From Micrococcus sp. EYE_212 (GTDB taxonomy: Bacteria; Actinomycetota; Actinomycetes; Actinomycetales; Micrococcaceae): DNA of 64,000 bases. Below, in pieces: positions 7,855 to 15,203 of the stretch; within the stretch, counting starts at the first letter, position 1; each line of letters opens with the position of its first letter. Position numbers and translations under genes: made by a program. The DNA is taken from assembly GCF_023147585.1 (NCBI RefSeq), contig NZ_JAHXOZ010000012.1, positions 1 through 64,000 on the forward strand, written 5' to 3'. The notes under the pieces are model-generated. The model did no database searches, was not told the origin of the DNA, and saw only the letters and a program-made list of their open reading frames with translations.

Positions 7855-8316
7855 ATGCGCTTCACCCAGGCCGAGCTCCAGCAGTTCCGCGACCGCACCG
7901 TCCCCGACCTGCTGCCGGACCCGCTGCGGCTGCTGTTCATCGGCATCAACCCCGGCCTGTGGACCGCCGCCACCGGTGCGCACTTCGCCCGCCGCGGCAT
8001 CGGGATCTCCAACCTCGTCCCGCGGGCCTCCGCCCGCGCCGACGAGCTCACCGCGGAGGAGCTCGCCGCTGCCCCCGCCCGCCTGGACGCGCTCGTGGCA
8101 GCGCACGCGCCGGCCGTCGTCGCCGTGTTGGGGGTGACGGCCTACCGGCAGGCGTTCGGACGCCCGAAGGCGGCGCTGGGGGAGCAGGAGACGCCGTGGC
8201 CGGGCACGCGGCTGTTCGTGGCGCCGAACCCCAGCGGGCTCAACGCCCACGCCACCCTGGACTCGCTCGCCGCGGATTACCGCGCGGCCGGTGCCGCGGC
8301 GGGGCTCGTGGACTGA
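7855..8316 (+). CDS. Mug/TDG-type uracil-DNA glycosylase paralogue with internal deletion, 153 aa
   Basis: Nearly the same at both ends as the full-length glycosylase at 25678-26241: MRFTQAELQ, GINPGLWTAATGAHF, GIGISNLVPRA and APNPSGLNAHATLDSLAADY. Between GAHF and GIGISNL, only three residues (ARR) replace the 38 residues of the longer copy, an in-frame net loss of 35. The lost block holds the NRFYPALHRAG segment, which helps build the base pocket in Mug enzymes. The catalytic Asn in GINPG remains. It may be an inactive duplicate or a protein with altered specificity. It directly follows yoeB. Confidence 0.8.
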   Translation: MRFTQAELQQFRDRTVPDLLPDPLRLLFIGINPGLWTAATGAHFARRGIGISNLVPRASARADELTAEELAAAPARLDALVAAHAPAVVAVLGVTAYRQAFGRPKAALGEQETPWPGTRLFVAPNPSGLNAHATLDSLAADYRAAGAAAGLVD

Positions 8317-8370
8317 GTGCACCCGCCGTCCCTGCGGCCGCGCTGGACCCCCGCTGGGATCTCCGATCGA

Positions 8371-8754
8371 GTGGGCACCGTGCGCACGCGAGTCACCACC
8401 TCGCTCCTGGGCCTCGGCCTGACCGCCGCGGCCCTCGGGCGCTGCCAGACGTAGACGTGGACCTCGACGTGCTCCACAGACACCACCCTGCGCAGCTGAG
8501 GGATCTCCGTGTCAGGCAACGCGTTCCAGGACCTGCCCTTCCCCGTCTCCGGGCCGATCCTCGGCAGCGCCGGCGATGGATTCCGGCTCGAGACGGCGAG
8601 CGAGGAGGGGACGGCCACCTTCTCCGCCGGCGGCACCGAGGGGGGCACCTACTCCTGCGGAGCGGGGCAGACGCTCCTGATCGGTGACAGTGCGCTGCTG
8701 TGCCGCGCCGTCGGCGAGAACTCGCTGGACTTCACGATCAGCCGGACTCGCTGA
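8371..8754 (+). pseudogene. Broken lipoprotein gene with two in-frame stop codons
   Basis: From a GTG at 8371 (or 8380) the frame reads a secretion signal, VRTRVTTSLLGLGLTAAALG followed by RC, then stops at TAG 8452-8454. The same frame resumes with CSTDTTLRS, stops again at TGA 8497-8499, and continues GISVSGNAFQDLPFPVSG to a final TGA at 8752-8754. The C-terminal part has Cys-containing beta-type sequence (GGTYSCGAGQTLL, ALLCRAVGEN). All pieces share one frame, so two nonsense changes in a former small secreted or lipo-protein explain it better than a frameshift. A residual GTG at 8509 could still express the last 81 residues. Confidence 0.6.
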
Positions 8755-8767
8755 CGCCTCAGGCCCG

Positions 8768-9550
8768 TCAGAAGAGCGGCCAGGGCACGGCCGGCGTCAG
8801 GCCGCTCGGGGCCGGGAAGATCCCGTCGTCGAGCAACCGGGCACAGCGTTCGGCAAGGGCTTCGACTTCCTCGGCACTCAGCAGCTCCGCCAGCCCCCGC
8901 CCCAGCTCACCGTCGAGTCCCTCGAGAACCCGGGCGACGCCGTCGCGCTCCGCGGCACTCAGCTCCTCACCGATCCATCCCCACAGCACGGTGCGCAGCT
9001 TGTCCGCCACATGGAACGTGAGCCCGTGGTCCACCCCGTAGCGGTGCCCGCCGGGCATGGCGAGGATGTGGGCGCCCTTGCGGTCGGCGTTGTTGACGAC
9101 CACGTCGAACACCGCCATCCGGCGCAGCGCCGCCGAGTCCTCATGGGCGAGGACCAGCTGATTCCCGCCCTCGTCCTCGCCCTCCAGGATCGTGAGCCAC
9201 CCCGAGGCCGGCACCTCGTCCGCCGGGAACAGGTCAACGGCGTCCTGCTCAGGATCCTGCTCCTGCCAGAGCTGCACCATGCCCTCGCCGAACGGGCCGT
9301 CGCGCAGCCAGGTGCGCGGCACGACGTCCCACCCCAGCGCCTCGGACACCAGGTACGCGGCCACTTCGCGGCGGGCCAGGGTTCCGGCGGGGAAGTCCCA
9401 GAGCGGGGCCTCGCCGGCCACCGGCTTGTAGACCACCGGGGTGTCACCGATCCGGCCGAGGAACGTGGCGTTGGACGCCGTCGTGATGCGGCCGGTGAGC
9501 GTCAGCTCCCCGGCCATCAGCTCGCCGGCGGGCACGTCCGCGGCGCTCAT
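8768..9550 (-). CDS. SCO1664-family protein, 260 aa
   Basis: A conserved actinobacterial protein with a kinase-like (PI3/4-kinase related) fold. Visible motifs are TFLGRIGDTPVVYKPVAGE (strand with Lys), PLWDFPAGTLARREVAAYLV, VFDVVVNNADRKGAHIL and GVDHGLTFH, the last two resembling catalytic and metal-binding loops. The biochemical role is not established to my knowledge. The ATG at 9548-9550 overlaps the DUF3090 stop as TGATG. It is the last gene of a three-gene operon. A degraded partial copy lies at 4254-4563. Confidence 0.9.
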   Translation of the reverse strand: MSAADVPAGELMAGELTLTGRITTASNATFLGRIGDTPVVYKPVAGEAPLWDFPAGTLARREVAAYLVSEALGWDVVPRTWLRDGPFGEGMVQLWQEQDPEQDAVDLFPADEVPASGWLTILEGEDEGGNQLVLAHEDSAALRRMAVFDVVVNNADRKGAHILAMPGGHRYGVDHGLTFHVADKLRTVLWGWIGEELSAAERDGVARVLEGLDGELGRGLAELLSAEEVEALAERCARLLDDGIFPAPSGLTPAVPWPLF

Positions 9551-10092
9551 CAGGAGTCGGGGAGAGTGCAGTCGTGGCCGTCGGGGTCGATGGGCTGACC
9601 GCAGTCCGAGCAGAACGGACGCCCGGCGTCCACGACCTCCCGGGTGCGCCGGGCGAACGCCCGGGCGGCGCCGACGGGCATCCGCACGCGCACGGCCTCG
9701 GCGTCCGCCTCGAGCGCCGGGTCGGCGTCGTCGTCGGAGAGCGGGTGCGCGTCGATGAGCACCTGCGCGGTGGTGGGGTCCCAGCCCAGGCCGATGGCCC
9801 CCACCCGGAACCACTCCTGCACCGGGTCCAGCGGATCGTTGTCCACGAGTTCCACGGGCGTGCTGGCCGGGACGCTGTGCGGGTTCCCCTCCAACGCCAT
9901 CAGATCGTCGAGGATCTCGTCGAGCATCTCCGCCATCAGGGCCGCCTGCTGCTTCTCCAGGGCCAGGCTCACCAGCCGGGGCCCGGTGCGCACCTGCAGG
10001 TAGAACGTGCGGGCTCCAGGACGCCCGAGCGTCCCGATCACGACCCGATCCGGCCAGTCGAACTCATGGACGGGGGCAGGTGCATCAGTCAT
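9550..10092 (-). CDS. DUF3090 family protein, 180 aa
   Basis: Begins MTDAPAPVHEFDWPDRVVIG and contains RTFYLQVRTG, LEKQQAALMAEMLDEILDDL and a C-terminal CSDCGQPIDPDGHDC, a four-Cys zinc-ribbon-like ending with a D-rich segment before it. This matches the actinobacterial DUF3090 family, usually encoded with a phosphomutase-like protein and a SCO1664-family protein, as here. The function is unknown. The start overlaps the upstream gene's stop as ATGA, and its own stop overlaps the SCO1664-family start by one base, so translation of all three is probably coupled. Confidence 0.93.
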   Translation of the reverse strand: MTDAPAPVHEFDWPDRVVIGTLGRPGARTFYLQVRTGPRLVSLALEKQQAALMAEMLDEILDDLMALEGNPHSVPASTPVELVDNDPLDPVQEWFRVGAIGLGWDPTTAQVLIDAHPLSDDDADPALEADAEAVRVRMPVGAARAFARRTREVVDAGRPFCSDCGQPIDPDGHDCTLPDS

Positions 10093-10814
10093 GTCACGAT
10101 CCTAGGCGTCCGCTCGTCCACCGCGCCGGGGCCGGTGCCCGCACCGCCGCCCACCGGCGCGTCGTCGGACGGGCCGAGGGCCGCCAGCCAGGACAGGTCC
10201 CCGGCGTCGGTGTTGGTCGCCCAGACCCGCGGGCGGGCCGGACCGTAGCTCACGATGGACACGGAGGCGGGCCCCACCTCGATCCGCTGGAACAGATCCA
10301 GGTGCGTGCCGAGCGCATCGGCCAGGATCGACTTGATGACGTCCCCGTGGCTCACCGCCACCCACACCGCCCCGGGCCCGTGCTCGGCTTCGACCGCGGC
10401 GTCGTGCCGGCGGATCGCCGCCACCGCGCGGGCCTGCATGCCCGCCATGGACTCCCCGCCGGGGAAGACGACGGCGGACGGCTGGGTCTGCACGCTCGCC
10501 CACAGGGGCTCGGTGGCCAGGTCGCTGAGCATGCGCCCCTGCCACTGGCCGTAGTCGCACTCGGTGAGGTCGTCGTCCACCAACGAGGGCACCGTCCCCG
10601 GCTGGCGATCGAGGAGGGCGCGGGCCGTCTGCGCGCACCGCTCCAGGGGACTGGCCACCACCGCGGCCACGGGCACAGCCGCGATCCGGTCCCCGGTGCG
10701 TGCCGCCTGCTCCCGTCCGTGATCATCCAGGCTGACCCCGGGGGTCCGCCCCGCCAGCAGTCCGGACGCGTTGGCCGTGGTGCGGCCGTGCCGCACGAGA
10801 AGTACCGTCGCCAT
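10089..10814 (-). CDS. MSMEG_4193-family histidine phosphatase (putative phosphomutase), 241 aa
   Basis: The LLVRHGRTTANASG motif near the N-terminus carries the catalytic His of the phosphoglycerate-mutase/phosphatase superfamily; the second conserved His is in AVSHGDVIKSIL and the acidic residue in LTECDYG. The actual substrate is unknown. I use the ATG at 10812-10814: a TAGGCT -10 box ends exactly 6 nt upstream, suggesting a leaderless mRNA; an in-frame GTG lies one codon earlier. First gene of the conserved phosphomutase-DUF3090-SCO1664 operon, which in mycobacteria lies close to the mycothiol ligase gene mshC. No mshC is seen here. Confidence 0.9.
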   Translation of the reverse strand: MATVLLVRHGRTTANASGLLAGRTPGVSLDDHGREQAARTGDRIAAVPVAAVVASPLERCAQTARALLDRQPGTVPSLVDDDLTECDYGQWQGRMLSDLATEPLWASVQTQPSAVVFPGGESMAGMQARAVAAIRRHDAAVEAEHGPGAVWVAVSHGDVIKSILADALGTHLDLFQRIEVGPASVSIVSYGPARPRVWATNTDAGDLSWLAALGPSDDAPVGGGAGTGPGAVDERTPRIVT

Positions 10815-10820
10815 CACCCC

Positions 10821-10826
10821 AGCCTA
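10821..10826 (-). promoter_or_regulatory. -10 box of a leaderless promoter (MSMEG_4193-family operon)
   Basis: The minus strand reads TAGGCT, then 6 nt, then ATG. Transcription would begin at or next to the start codon. Confidence 0.55.
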
Positions 10827-10845
10827 CTGACGGGGGAGGCGGGCC

Positions 10846-11232
10846 TCAGAGGGATGGGCGGCGGGGCAGGGGAGTCCACCGCAGGGTGAGGCCCCCGACG
10901 GCGGCCAACGCCGCGTGGGCGTCGTCGGCGGCGTCCTCCAGCCCGTCCGCCACGTCTTCACCCGCCGAGGTGAGCAGCAGGACCACGTGGTCGTCCACGT
11001 CGGGCCGGCCGCCCGGGTCGGCGCGCCAGCCGCCCCTGCCCCGCACGCCGTTCTCATCCCCGGGCAGGGAGCCCAGCCACGCGGCGGCCGCCCGGGTCGC
11101 CCCGGGGCCGACGACGTCCAGCCGCAGCGTCGCGGGGGAGCCGTCGTTGCCCGGCGGGGTGCCCCACAGCCAGTCCAGGTCCACCTGCCACGGCTGGGCG
11201 CCCGCGGGGCCGCCCGGGGACGGAGGCTGCAT
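10846..11232 (-). CDS. Hypothetical protein, 128 aa (end of peroxidase operon)
   Basis: I recognise no family. The protein is acidic and Gly/Pro/Ala-rich, with an ordered-looking core (WQVDLDWLWG, RLDVVGPGATRAAAAWLG, VLLLTSAGEDVADGLEDAADDAHAAL) and no signal peptide or membrane segment. The pattern suggests a small alpha/beta protein. Its ATG overlaps the stop of the DyP peroxidase gene as ATGA, so it is translationally coupled to that gene; a GTG one codon upstream is an alternative. Codon use is typical of the chromosome, supporting a real gene. Confidence 0.65.
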   Translation of the reverse strand: MQPPSPGGPAGAQPWQVDLDWLWGTPPGNDGSPATLRLDVVGPGATRAAAAWLGSLPGDENGVRGRGGWRADPGGRPDVDDHVVLLLTSAGEDVADGLEDAADDAHAALAAVGGLTLRWTPLPRRPSL

Positions 11233-12638
11233 CACGCCTCGGCGTCAGACTGGTCCGAGGTCCAGCCCGCCTCACCGATCCACCGCAGGGCGCTGAGCGA
11301 GGGCATGAAGAGGTACTCGCCCCCGGCCATCCGGTTGAAGGTGGTGATGCCGTTGATGCGCTTGCGGGCCGGATCGGCGGGGATGGTGAACTGCCCCTGC
11401 GTGGGGTCGTCCTCGTGCAGACCGACGATCGGGTCCCGCTCGGAGCCGAGGTCGACGAAGTTGCCTCCGTTGATCCACTCCTGCTGCATGAACTCGATCG
11501 TGTCGAAGGCCCGGGCACTGATGAAGATGAAGTAGATCCCGCGGTCCTCCTTCGCGTCGTCGGCCGAGCTCACCTCAGGCGACCACCCGGGACCGTAGGT
11601 CGAGGAGCGCCGGATGATCCGCTTGATGTTGACGTCGGTCATGATCGACAGGTCGCTGTCCCGCGGGTTGAGGCGACGCATGTGGCTGGAGTGCGGGCAC
11701 ATCATGCCCTTCGGGTCGTCCTCGAAGGTGAAGTCGTTGCGCCGCTCCGGGTCGTTGCCCAGCTCCTCGTCGTCGTGGTCCGGGGAGAGCACGAGCGGGG
11801 CGCCGCTGCGCCACCGGCCGAACATCTTCGCGGCGATCCGGTGCTGCTCCTCCGGGTCCGGGCTCTGCGAGGCAAGGTACTCGTTGAAGGCGCCCACCCG
11901 GCTGGCGAACTTGCGCAGCACCACGTAGGTCCCGTTGCGGCCCAGCACGTCCGGCTGCGGCACAGCCAGCGGAGAGCCGGTCTCGCTGTTCTCGCCCAGG
12001 ATGAACTCGCCGGCGGAGATGGAGCGCTCCTGGCCCGGCTGCGGTCGCACCCCGCTGCCGGCCACCGTCGGCTGCGAGATGGAGTCCCGGAAGCCGAAGG
12101 GGTTCTTGTTCAGCTCGTCCACCCCGAACCGGTGGGTGGCCGCCAGGGTCACTCCGGTGGAGTGCTCCAGCACCTCCCGCGCCTGGTCGAGGGCGGCGTC
12201 CAGGGCGTCGGCGTCGGCCGCGTAGATCGTCAGCGCGATGTGACAGGCGTCCTGGGTGAACGCCTCGTCCCAGTGCTCCGGGGCGTTCGGCCCGGTGTCC
12301 ACGAGCTGCTGAGCGCGGGCGGCCATCCCCTGCTGGTAGGGCAGCGGGAAGCTGGCCAGGGAGTCCTCGGGCAGGCCGAGGGCACGCAGGCCGGCGTAGC
12401 TGACCGCCACACCGGTCCAGGACTGCAGGTCGTCGGCCCAGTCCTGCGCGGAGGTGACGTACTCGGCCAGGCGGCGGACGAAGTCCCGGCCACCTTCGGC
12501 CTCCTCCACGGTCAACATGGCGTGGGCGCCGACGTAGGGCTCAGGCCGCTCCCGCAGCACCAGGCCCTGGATGTCGTCCAGGTCCAGCTCGACCCGCTCC
12601 CGATCGAAGCGTTCCTTCAGGTTCTTGAGCACGCCCAT
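11232..12638 (-). CDS. DyP-type haem peroxidase, 468 aa
   Basis: Dye-decolourising peroxidases use H2O2 and haem to oxidise bulky substrates. The chain has the two ferredoxin-like halves of the family, with NPFGFRDSISQPTV (the GXXDG region), NGTYVVLRKF, MMCPHSSHMRRLNPRD holding the proximal His, IIRRSSTYGPGW, and a C-terminal GGEYLFMPSLSALRW. Oddly, the last Gly of GXXDG is Ser (GFRDS), although the catalytic Asp is present. There is no Tat signal, so it is probably cytoplasmic. Starts 1 nt after the stop of the 231-aa gene in the TetR-linked catalase-like/DyP operon. Confidence 0.9.
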   Translation of the reverse strand: MGVLKNLKERFDRERVELDLDDIQGLVLRERPEPYVGAHAMLTVEEAEGGRDFVRRLAEYVTSAQDWADDLQSWTGVAVSYAGLRALGLPEDSLASFPLPYQQGMAARAQQLVDTGPNAPEHWDEAFTQDACHIALTIYAADADALDAALDQAREVLEHSTGVTLAATHRFGVDELNKNPFGFRDSISQPTVAGSGVRPQPGQERSISAGEFILGENSETGSPLAVPQPDVLGRNGTYVVLRKFASRVGAFNEYLASQSPDPEEQHRIAAKMFGRWRSGAPLVLSPDHDDEELGNDPERRNDFTFEDDPKGMMCPHSSHMRRLNPRDSDLSIMTDVNIKRIIRRSSTYGPGWSPEVSSADDAKEDRGIYFIFISARAFDTIEFMQQEWINGGNFVDLGSERDPIVGLHEDDPTQGQFTIPADPARKRINGITTFNRMAGGEYLFMPSLSALRWIGEAGWTSDQSDAEA

Positions 12639-12639
12639 C

Positions 12640-13335
12640 TCAGTAGTCCACCGCCTCGGGGGTGGAGATCGTGTCCGTGAGCTGCTTCAGGGCGGCCGCG
12701 GTGTCCTCGTCCAGGTCGGTGCGCCCGGCCATCTGGTCCAAGAAGGTGTTCACCGCGTGTTCAGTGCGCTGCAGCCGACGCGTGTCCACCACGGTGACCT
12801 GCGGGTTCGCCACGAACCACCCGGAGGCGGTGAACTGGTGCTCGGCGATGAAGTCCTTCACGGCCGGGCTGTCGATGCCGGGCCACCCCTCCACGTTCTG
12901 GAAGAGGAGGTCCATCAGCTCGGGGATCTTGGTGGCGAAGTCGTTGATGTACGCATCCCAGTCGCCGTCGTAGGCCGTGGCGAAGAGGATCCGGGTGTTG
13001 TCGTCGAAGAAGACGAAGCGCATGTCGTGGAGCGTGGACACGCGCTGGGCGCCGTCCATGTTGCCGCGGGTCAGGTCGAAGATGCGCTGCAGCCGTTCGG
13101 CGCCGCCCGGCTTGAGCCGGGCGATCGCGGTCAGCTCCGAGACCTTGCCCGAGCGCATCCCCACGCGGCCGGCGGAGTCGGCCGTGCCGGACAGGTCCGG
13201 GTTGTGGTCGCGGACCATCGCCTCGAGGGCGATCTTGGCCAGCGTGGGGGCGTCCTGGGCGGCGTCCTCGACGGCGCGCTTGATGTCGTCGAGACGGCTC
13301 TCGTCCTTGAGCCGGGGGTCTGAGCGGTCAGTCAT
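12640..13335 (-). CDS. Conserved-looking hypothetical protein, 231 aa, in the peroxidase operon
   Basis: No named family recognised. The N-terminal 50 residues are charged and helical. The middle alternates strands and helices (ELTAIARLKPGGAERLQRIF, HDMRFVFFDDNTRILFATAYD, INDFATKIPELMDLLF), then SGWFVANPQVTVVDTRRLQR. The pattern looks like a ferredoxin-like dimeric alpha/beta barrel, the fold also used by DyP proteins, but the haem-binding motif is absent. AAGGAGGA precedes the ATG. Sandwiched between a catalase-like protein and a DyP peroxidase, it may be a structural partner or a substrate-binding protein for them (inference). Confidence 0.8.
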   Translation of the reverse strand: MTDRSDPRLKDESRLDDIKRAVEDAAQDAPTLAKIALEAMVRDHNPDLSGTADSAGRVGMRSGKVSELTAIARLKPGGAERLQRIFDLTRGNMDGAQRVSTLHDMRFVFFDDNTRILFATAYDGDWDAYINDFATKIPELMDLLFQNVEGWPGIDSPAVKDFIAEHQFTASGWFVANPQVTVVDTRRLQRTEHAVNTFLDQMAGRTDLDEDTAAALKQLTDTISTPEAVDY

Positions 13336-13395
13336 GAGGTCCTCCTTCGAGAATCCTTTGGGGTGAGTGGTGAGTGGTGAGGGGCGAGGCCGGGA

Positions 13396-14484
13396 TCAGT
13401 CCGGGATCTCGTCGAGCGACGTCGGCTCGGGGGCCGGGCGGTCGTTGAACTCGTGGCGGTAGCGGGTGGACTGCTCATAGGCGCGCTTGCGGACGCGCAT
13501 GATGGAGCCCAACGGCTGGTGCTCGACCACGCCGTTCCACGGGTTGAAGGTGAGGACGTCGTCGCCGTAGACGCGGCGGCGAGGGCTGTAGGTGTCCTGC
13601 GGGGCGATCCGCAGGGTCGCGACGGGCTGATGGGGGGCCTGCTCCTCGTCCCAGAGCACGGAGGCGTCCTCCACCGGCATCTGCTCCAGGTCCGTCGCCA
13701 GCTGGGCCCGCAGCGTGTACTCCGCGCCCTCGCGGGAGAAGAAGTCCGCGACCACGTCCCGGATCGAGGAGAAGTCCTCCACGTCCATGTCCTGACCGGT
13801 CAGGGCCCGCACGTTCGCGGACTCCGGCGCCAGCGAGACCTTGGCGATGTGGTCGCCGTAGCGCAGGGCGCCCTGGGTGAAGTACGTCTCGCCGAGGACG
13901 TGGGCGTTGTCCCGCCCCAGGCCCTGCAGGGTGGCGCTCGGGGTCCCGCCCACGGCCTCCACGGCCCCGCGCACCACCCGGGCGGCGCCGGTGGCGAGCC
14001 GCTGCAGCAGCTCCGGGTTCTGGGAGTTCTTCTCCAGCAGCCCCAGCATCTCCTGGTAGCGGCCCACGGTGCCGAAGGCCAGCGTGGGGAAGTTGACCAT
14101 CAGGAAGTCCTGGTTGTGGCCGGCCGGCTCGGACAGCAGGCGCTCGCCCTCCACGCCGAGCACCTTCAGCGCCCAGCCCCGCGGGGCGGGGGTGCGGTCG
14201 GTGTGGATGTCTCCGGGGGCCGAGGACAGCCGCGCGACCGCCTCGTAGCGTCCCGGGCGGGCGAAGATGCCCTGGGTCAGCTCGGGAGCCAGGCCCTCGT
14301 GCACCTCCAGGGTGGCCTTGAGGATGGCGTGGCTCTTGGCGTGGGCGTCTCGATGGGCGTGCCGATGCCGGCCGGCGGCCCGGCGCTGGGCCTCGCCCAT
14401 CTGCTCGAGGATCTCCCGGGTGATGGTCTCCTCGCGCTCGGCGGGGTGCTCGACGTCCGGTGTGAATCGCACGGGTTCGGTCAT
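13396..14484 (-). CDS. Catalase-fold haem protein (catalase-related, y4iL/SrpA-like), 362 aa
   Basis: At 362 aa it is much shorter than a true monofunctional catalase. It shows the catalase-family core: the distal segment KSHAILKATLEVHEGL and GRYEAVARLSSAPGDIHTDR, GWALKVLGVEGERLL, NQDFLMVNFPTLAF (family Asn region), and a C-terminal RRRVYGDDVLTFNPW. Relatives act as small catalases or peroxidases, or resemble the allene-oxide-synthase-like branch acting on lipid hydroperoxides. The exact activity cannot be told from sequence. First gene of a four-gene operon with a DyP peroxidase, divergent from a TetR gene and probably controlled by it. Confidence 0.88.
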   Translation of the reverse strand: MTEPVRFTPDVEHPAEREETITREILEQMGEAQRRAAGRHRHAHRDAHAKSHAILKATLEVHEGLAPELTQGIFARPGRYEAVARLSSAPGDIHTDRTPAPRGWALKVLGVEGERLLSEPAGHNQDFLMVNFPTLAFGTVGRYQEMLGLLEKNSQNPELLQRLATGAARVVRGAVEAVGGTPSATLQGLGRDNAHVLGETYFTQGALRYGDHIAKVSLAPESANVRALTGQDMDVEDFSSIRDVVADFFSREGAEYTLRAQLATDLEQMPVEDASVLWDEEQAPHQPVATLRIAPQDTYSPRRRVYGDDVLTFNPWNGVVEHQPLGSIMRVRKRAYEQSTRYRHEFNDRPAPEPTSLDEIPD

Positions 14485-14515
14485 GAGTGCTGCGCCTCCC
14501 TCTCCACGGGTGCAT

Positions 14516-14538
14516 TTACGCTACGATCAGTCGCGCAA
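14516..14538. promoter_or_regulatory. Candidate TetR operator between the catalase-like operon and the tetR gene
   Basis: TTACGCTAC (14516-14524) and GTCGCGCAA (14530-14538) are imperfect inverted half-sites: TTACGCTAC against TTGCGCGAC, 7 of 9 identical, spacer GATCA. Size and symmetry fit a TetR dimer. On the minus strand the left half contains TAGCGT, a possible -10 box of the catalase-like gene, so binding would block that promoter. Confidence 0.55.
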
Positions 14539-14593
14539 CCGTCATCAGCGATGCTAGGGCGGTCACAGGATCCGCGGCAAGGGCAGGAGGGCG

Positions 14594-15187
14594 GTGCAGA
14601 CGAAGACCGCGAACCGAAGCGCGGGCAGGCCCCGCCGTCACGGCGTGGAGGAGACGGTGCTGGCGGCCGCCGTCGCGCTGGCCGGCGACGAGGGGTACGC
14701 CGGCGCCACCGTGGACGCCGTCGCCGCCCGGGCGGGGGTAGCCAAGACGACGGTGTACCGGCGGTGGCCGTCCAAGGAGGCGCTCGCCGTGGACGCCCTC
14801 GCCGCCGCGCTGGCCCTGCCGCCCGCCGATCCCGACGGGCCGGAGCCGGACGCGACGCTGTGCCGCGCCGTCCGCCGTCTGGCCGCGCAGATCCAGACCA
14901 CCCCGGTCCGGGCACTGCTCGGCGGCCTGCTGACCCAGGCGATGCGCGACCCCGAGACGCGGGCGCGGCTGCGCTCGCGGTTCCGCGAGCCGTTCCTCCG
15001 GGAGGCCCTGGCGGATCCCGCCGGGGACGCCGACCTGGACCCCGCCGCGGTGGACCTCGCCTTCGACCTGGTCGTCGGCACACTGCTGCACCGGCTGGCG
15101 ACGGTGGGAGACGTCGGCCAGGCCGAGCTGGAGGCCATCCTGGGGGCCGCCGTCGGTCTGCTCTCGGGCCGGCCCGCGTCCGGGTGA
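14594..15187 (+). CDS. TetR/AcrR-family transcriptional regulator, 197 aa
   Basis: The N-terminal helix-turn-helix is classical: ETVLAAAVALAGDEGYAGAT, then VDAVAARAGVAKTTVYRRWP with the TTVYRRW recognition helix. The C-terminal domain is of the TetR type with an LLGGLLTQAMRDPETRARL helix and would bind a small ligand. AGGAGG precedes the GTG start at a slightly short distance. The divergent arrangement and the palindrome between them suggest that it represses the catalase-like/DyP operon. The inducer is unknown; a hydrophobic peroxide or aromatic compound would be plausible (inference). Confidence 0.92.
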   Translation: MQTKTANRSAGRPRRHGVEETVLAAAVALAGDEGYAGATVDAVAARAGVAKTTVYRRWPSKEALAVDALAAALALPPADPDGPEPDATLCRAVRRLAAQIQTTPVRALLGGLLTQAMRDPETRARLRSRFREPFLREALADPAGDADLDPAAVDLAFDLVVGTLLHRLATVGDVGQAELEAILGAAVGLLSGRPASG

Positions 15188-15203
15188 GGCCCGAGGCGCT
15201 GCA

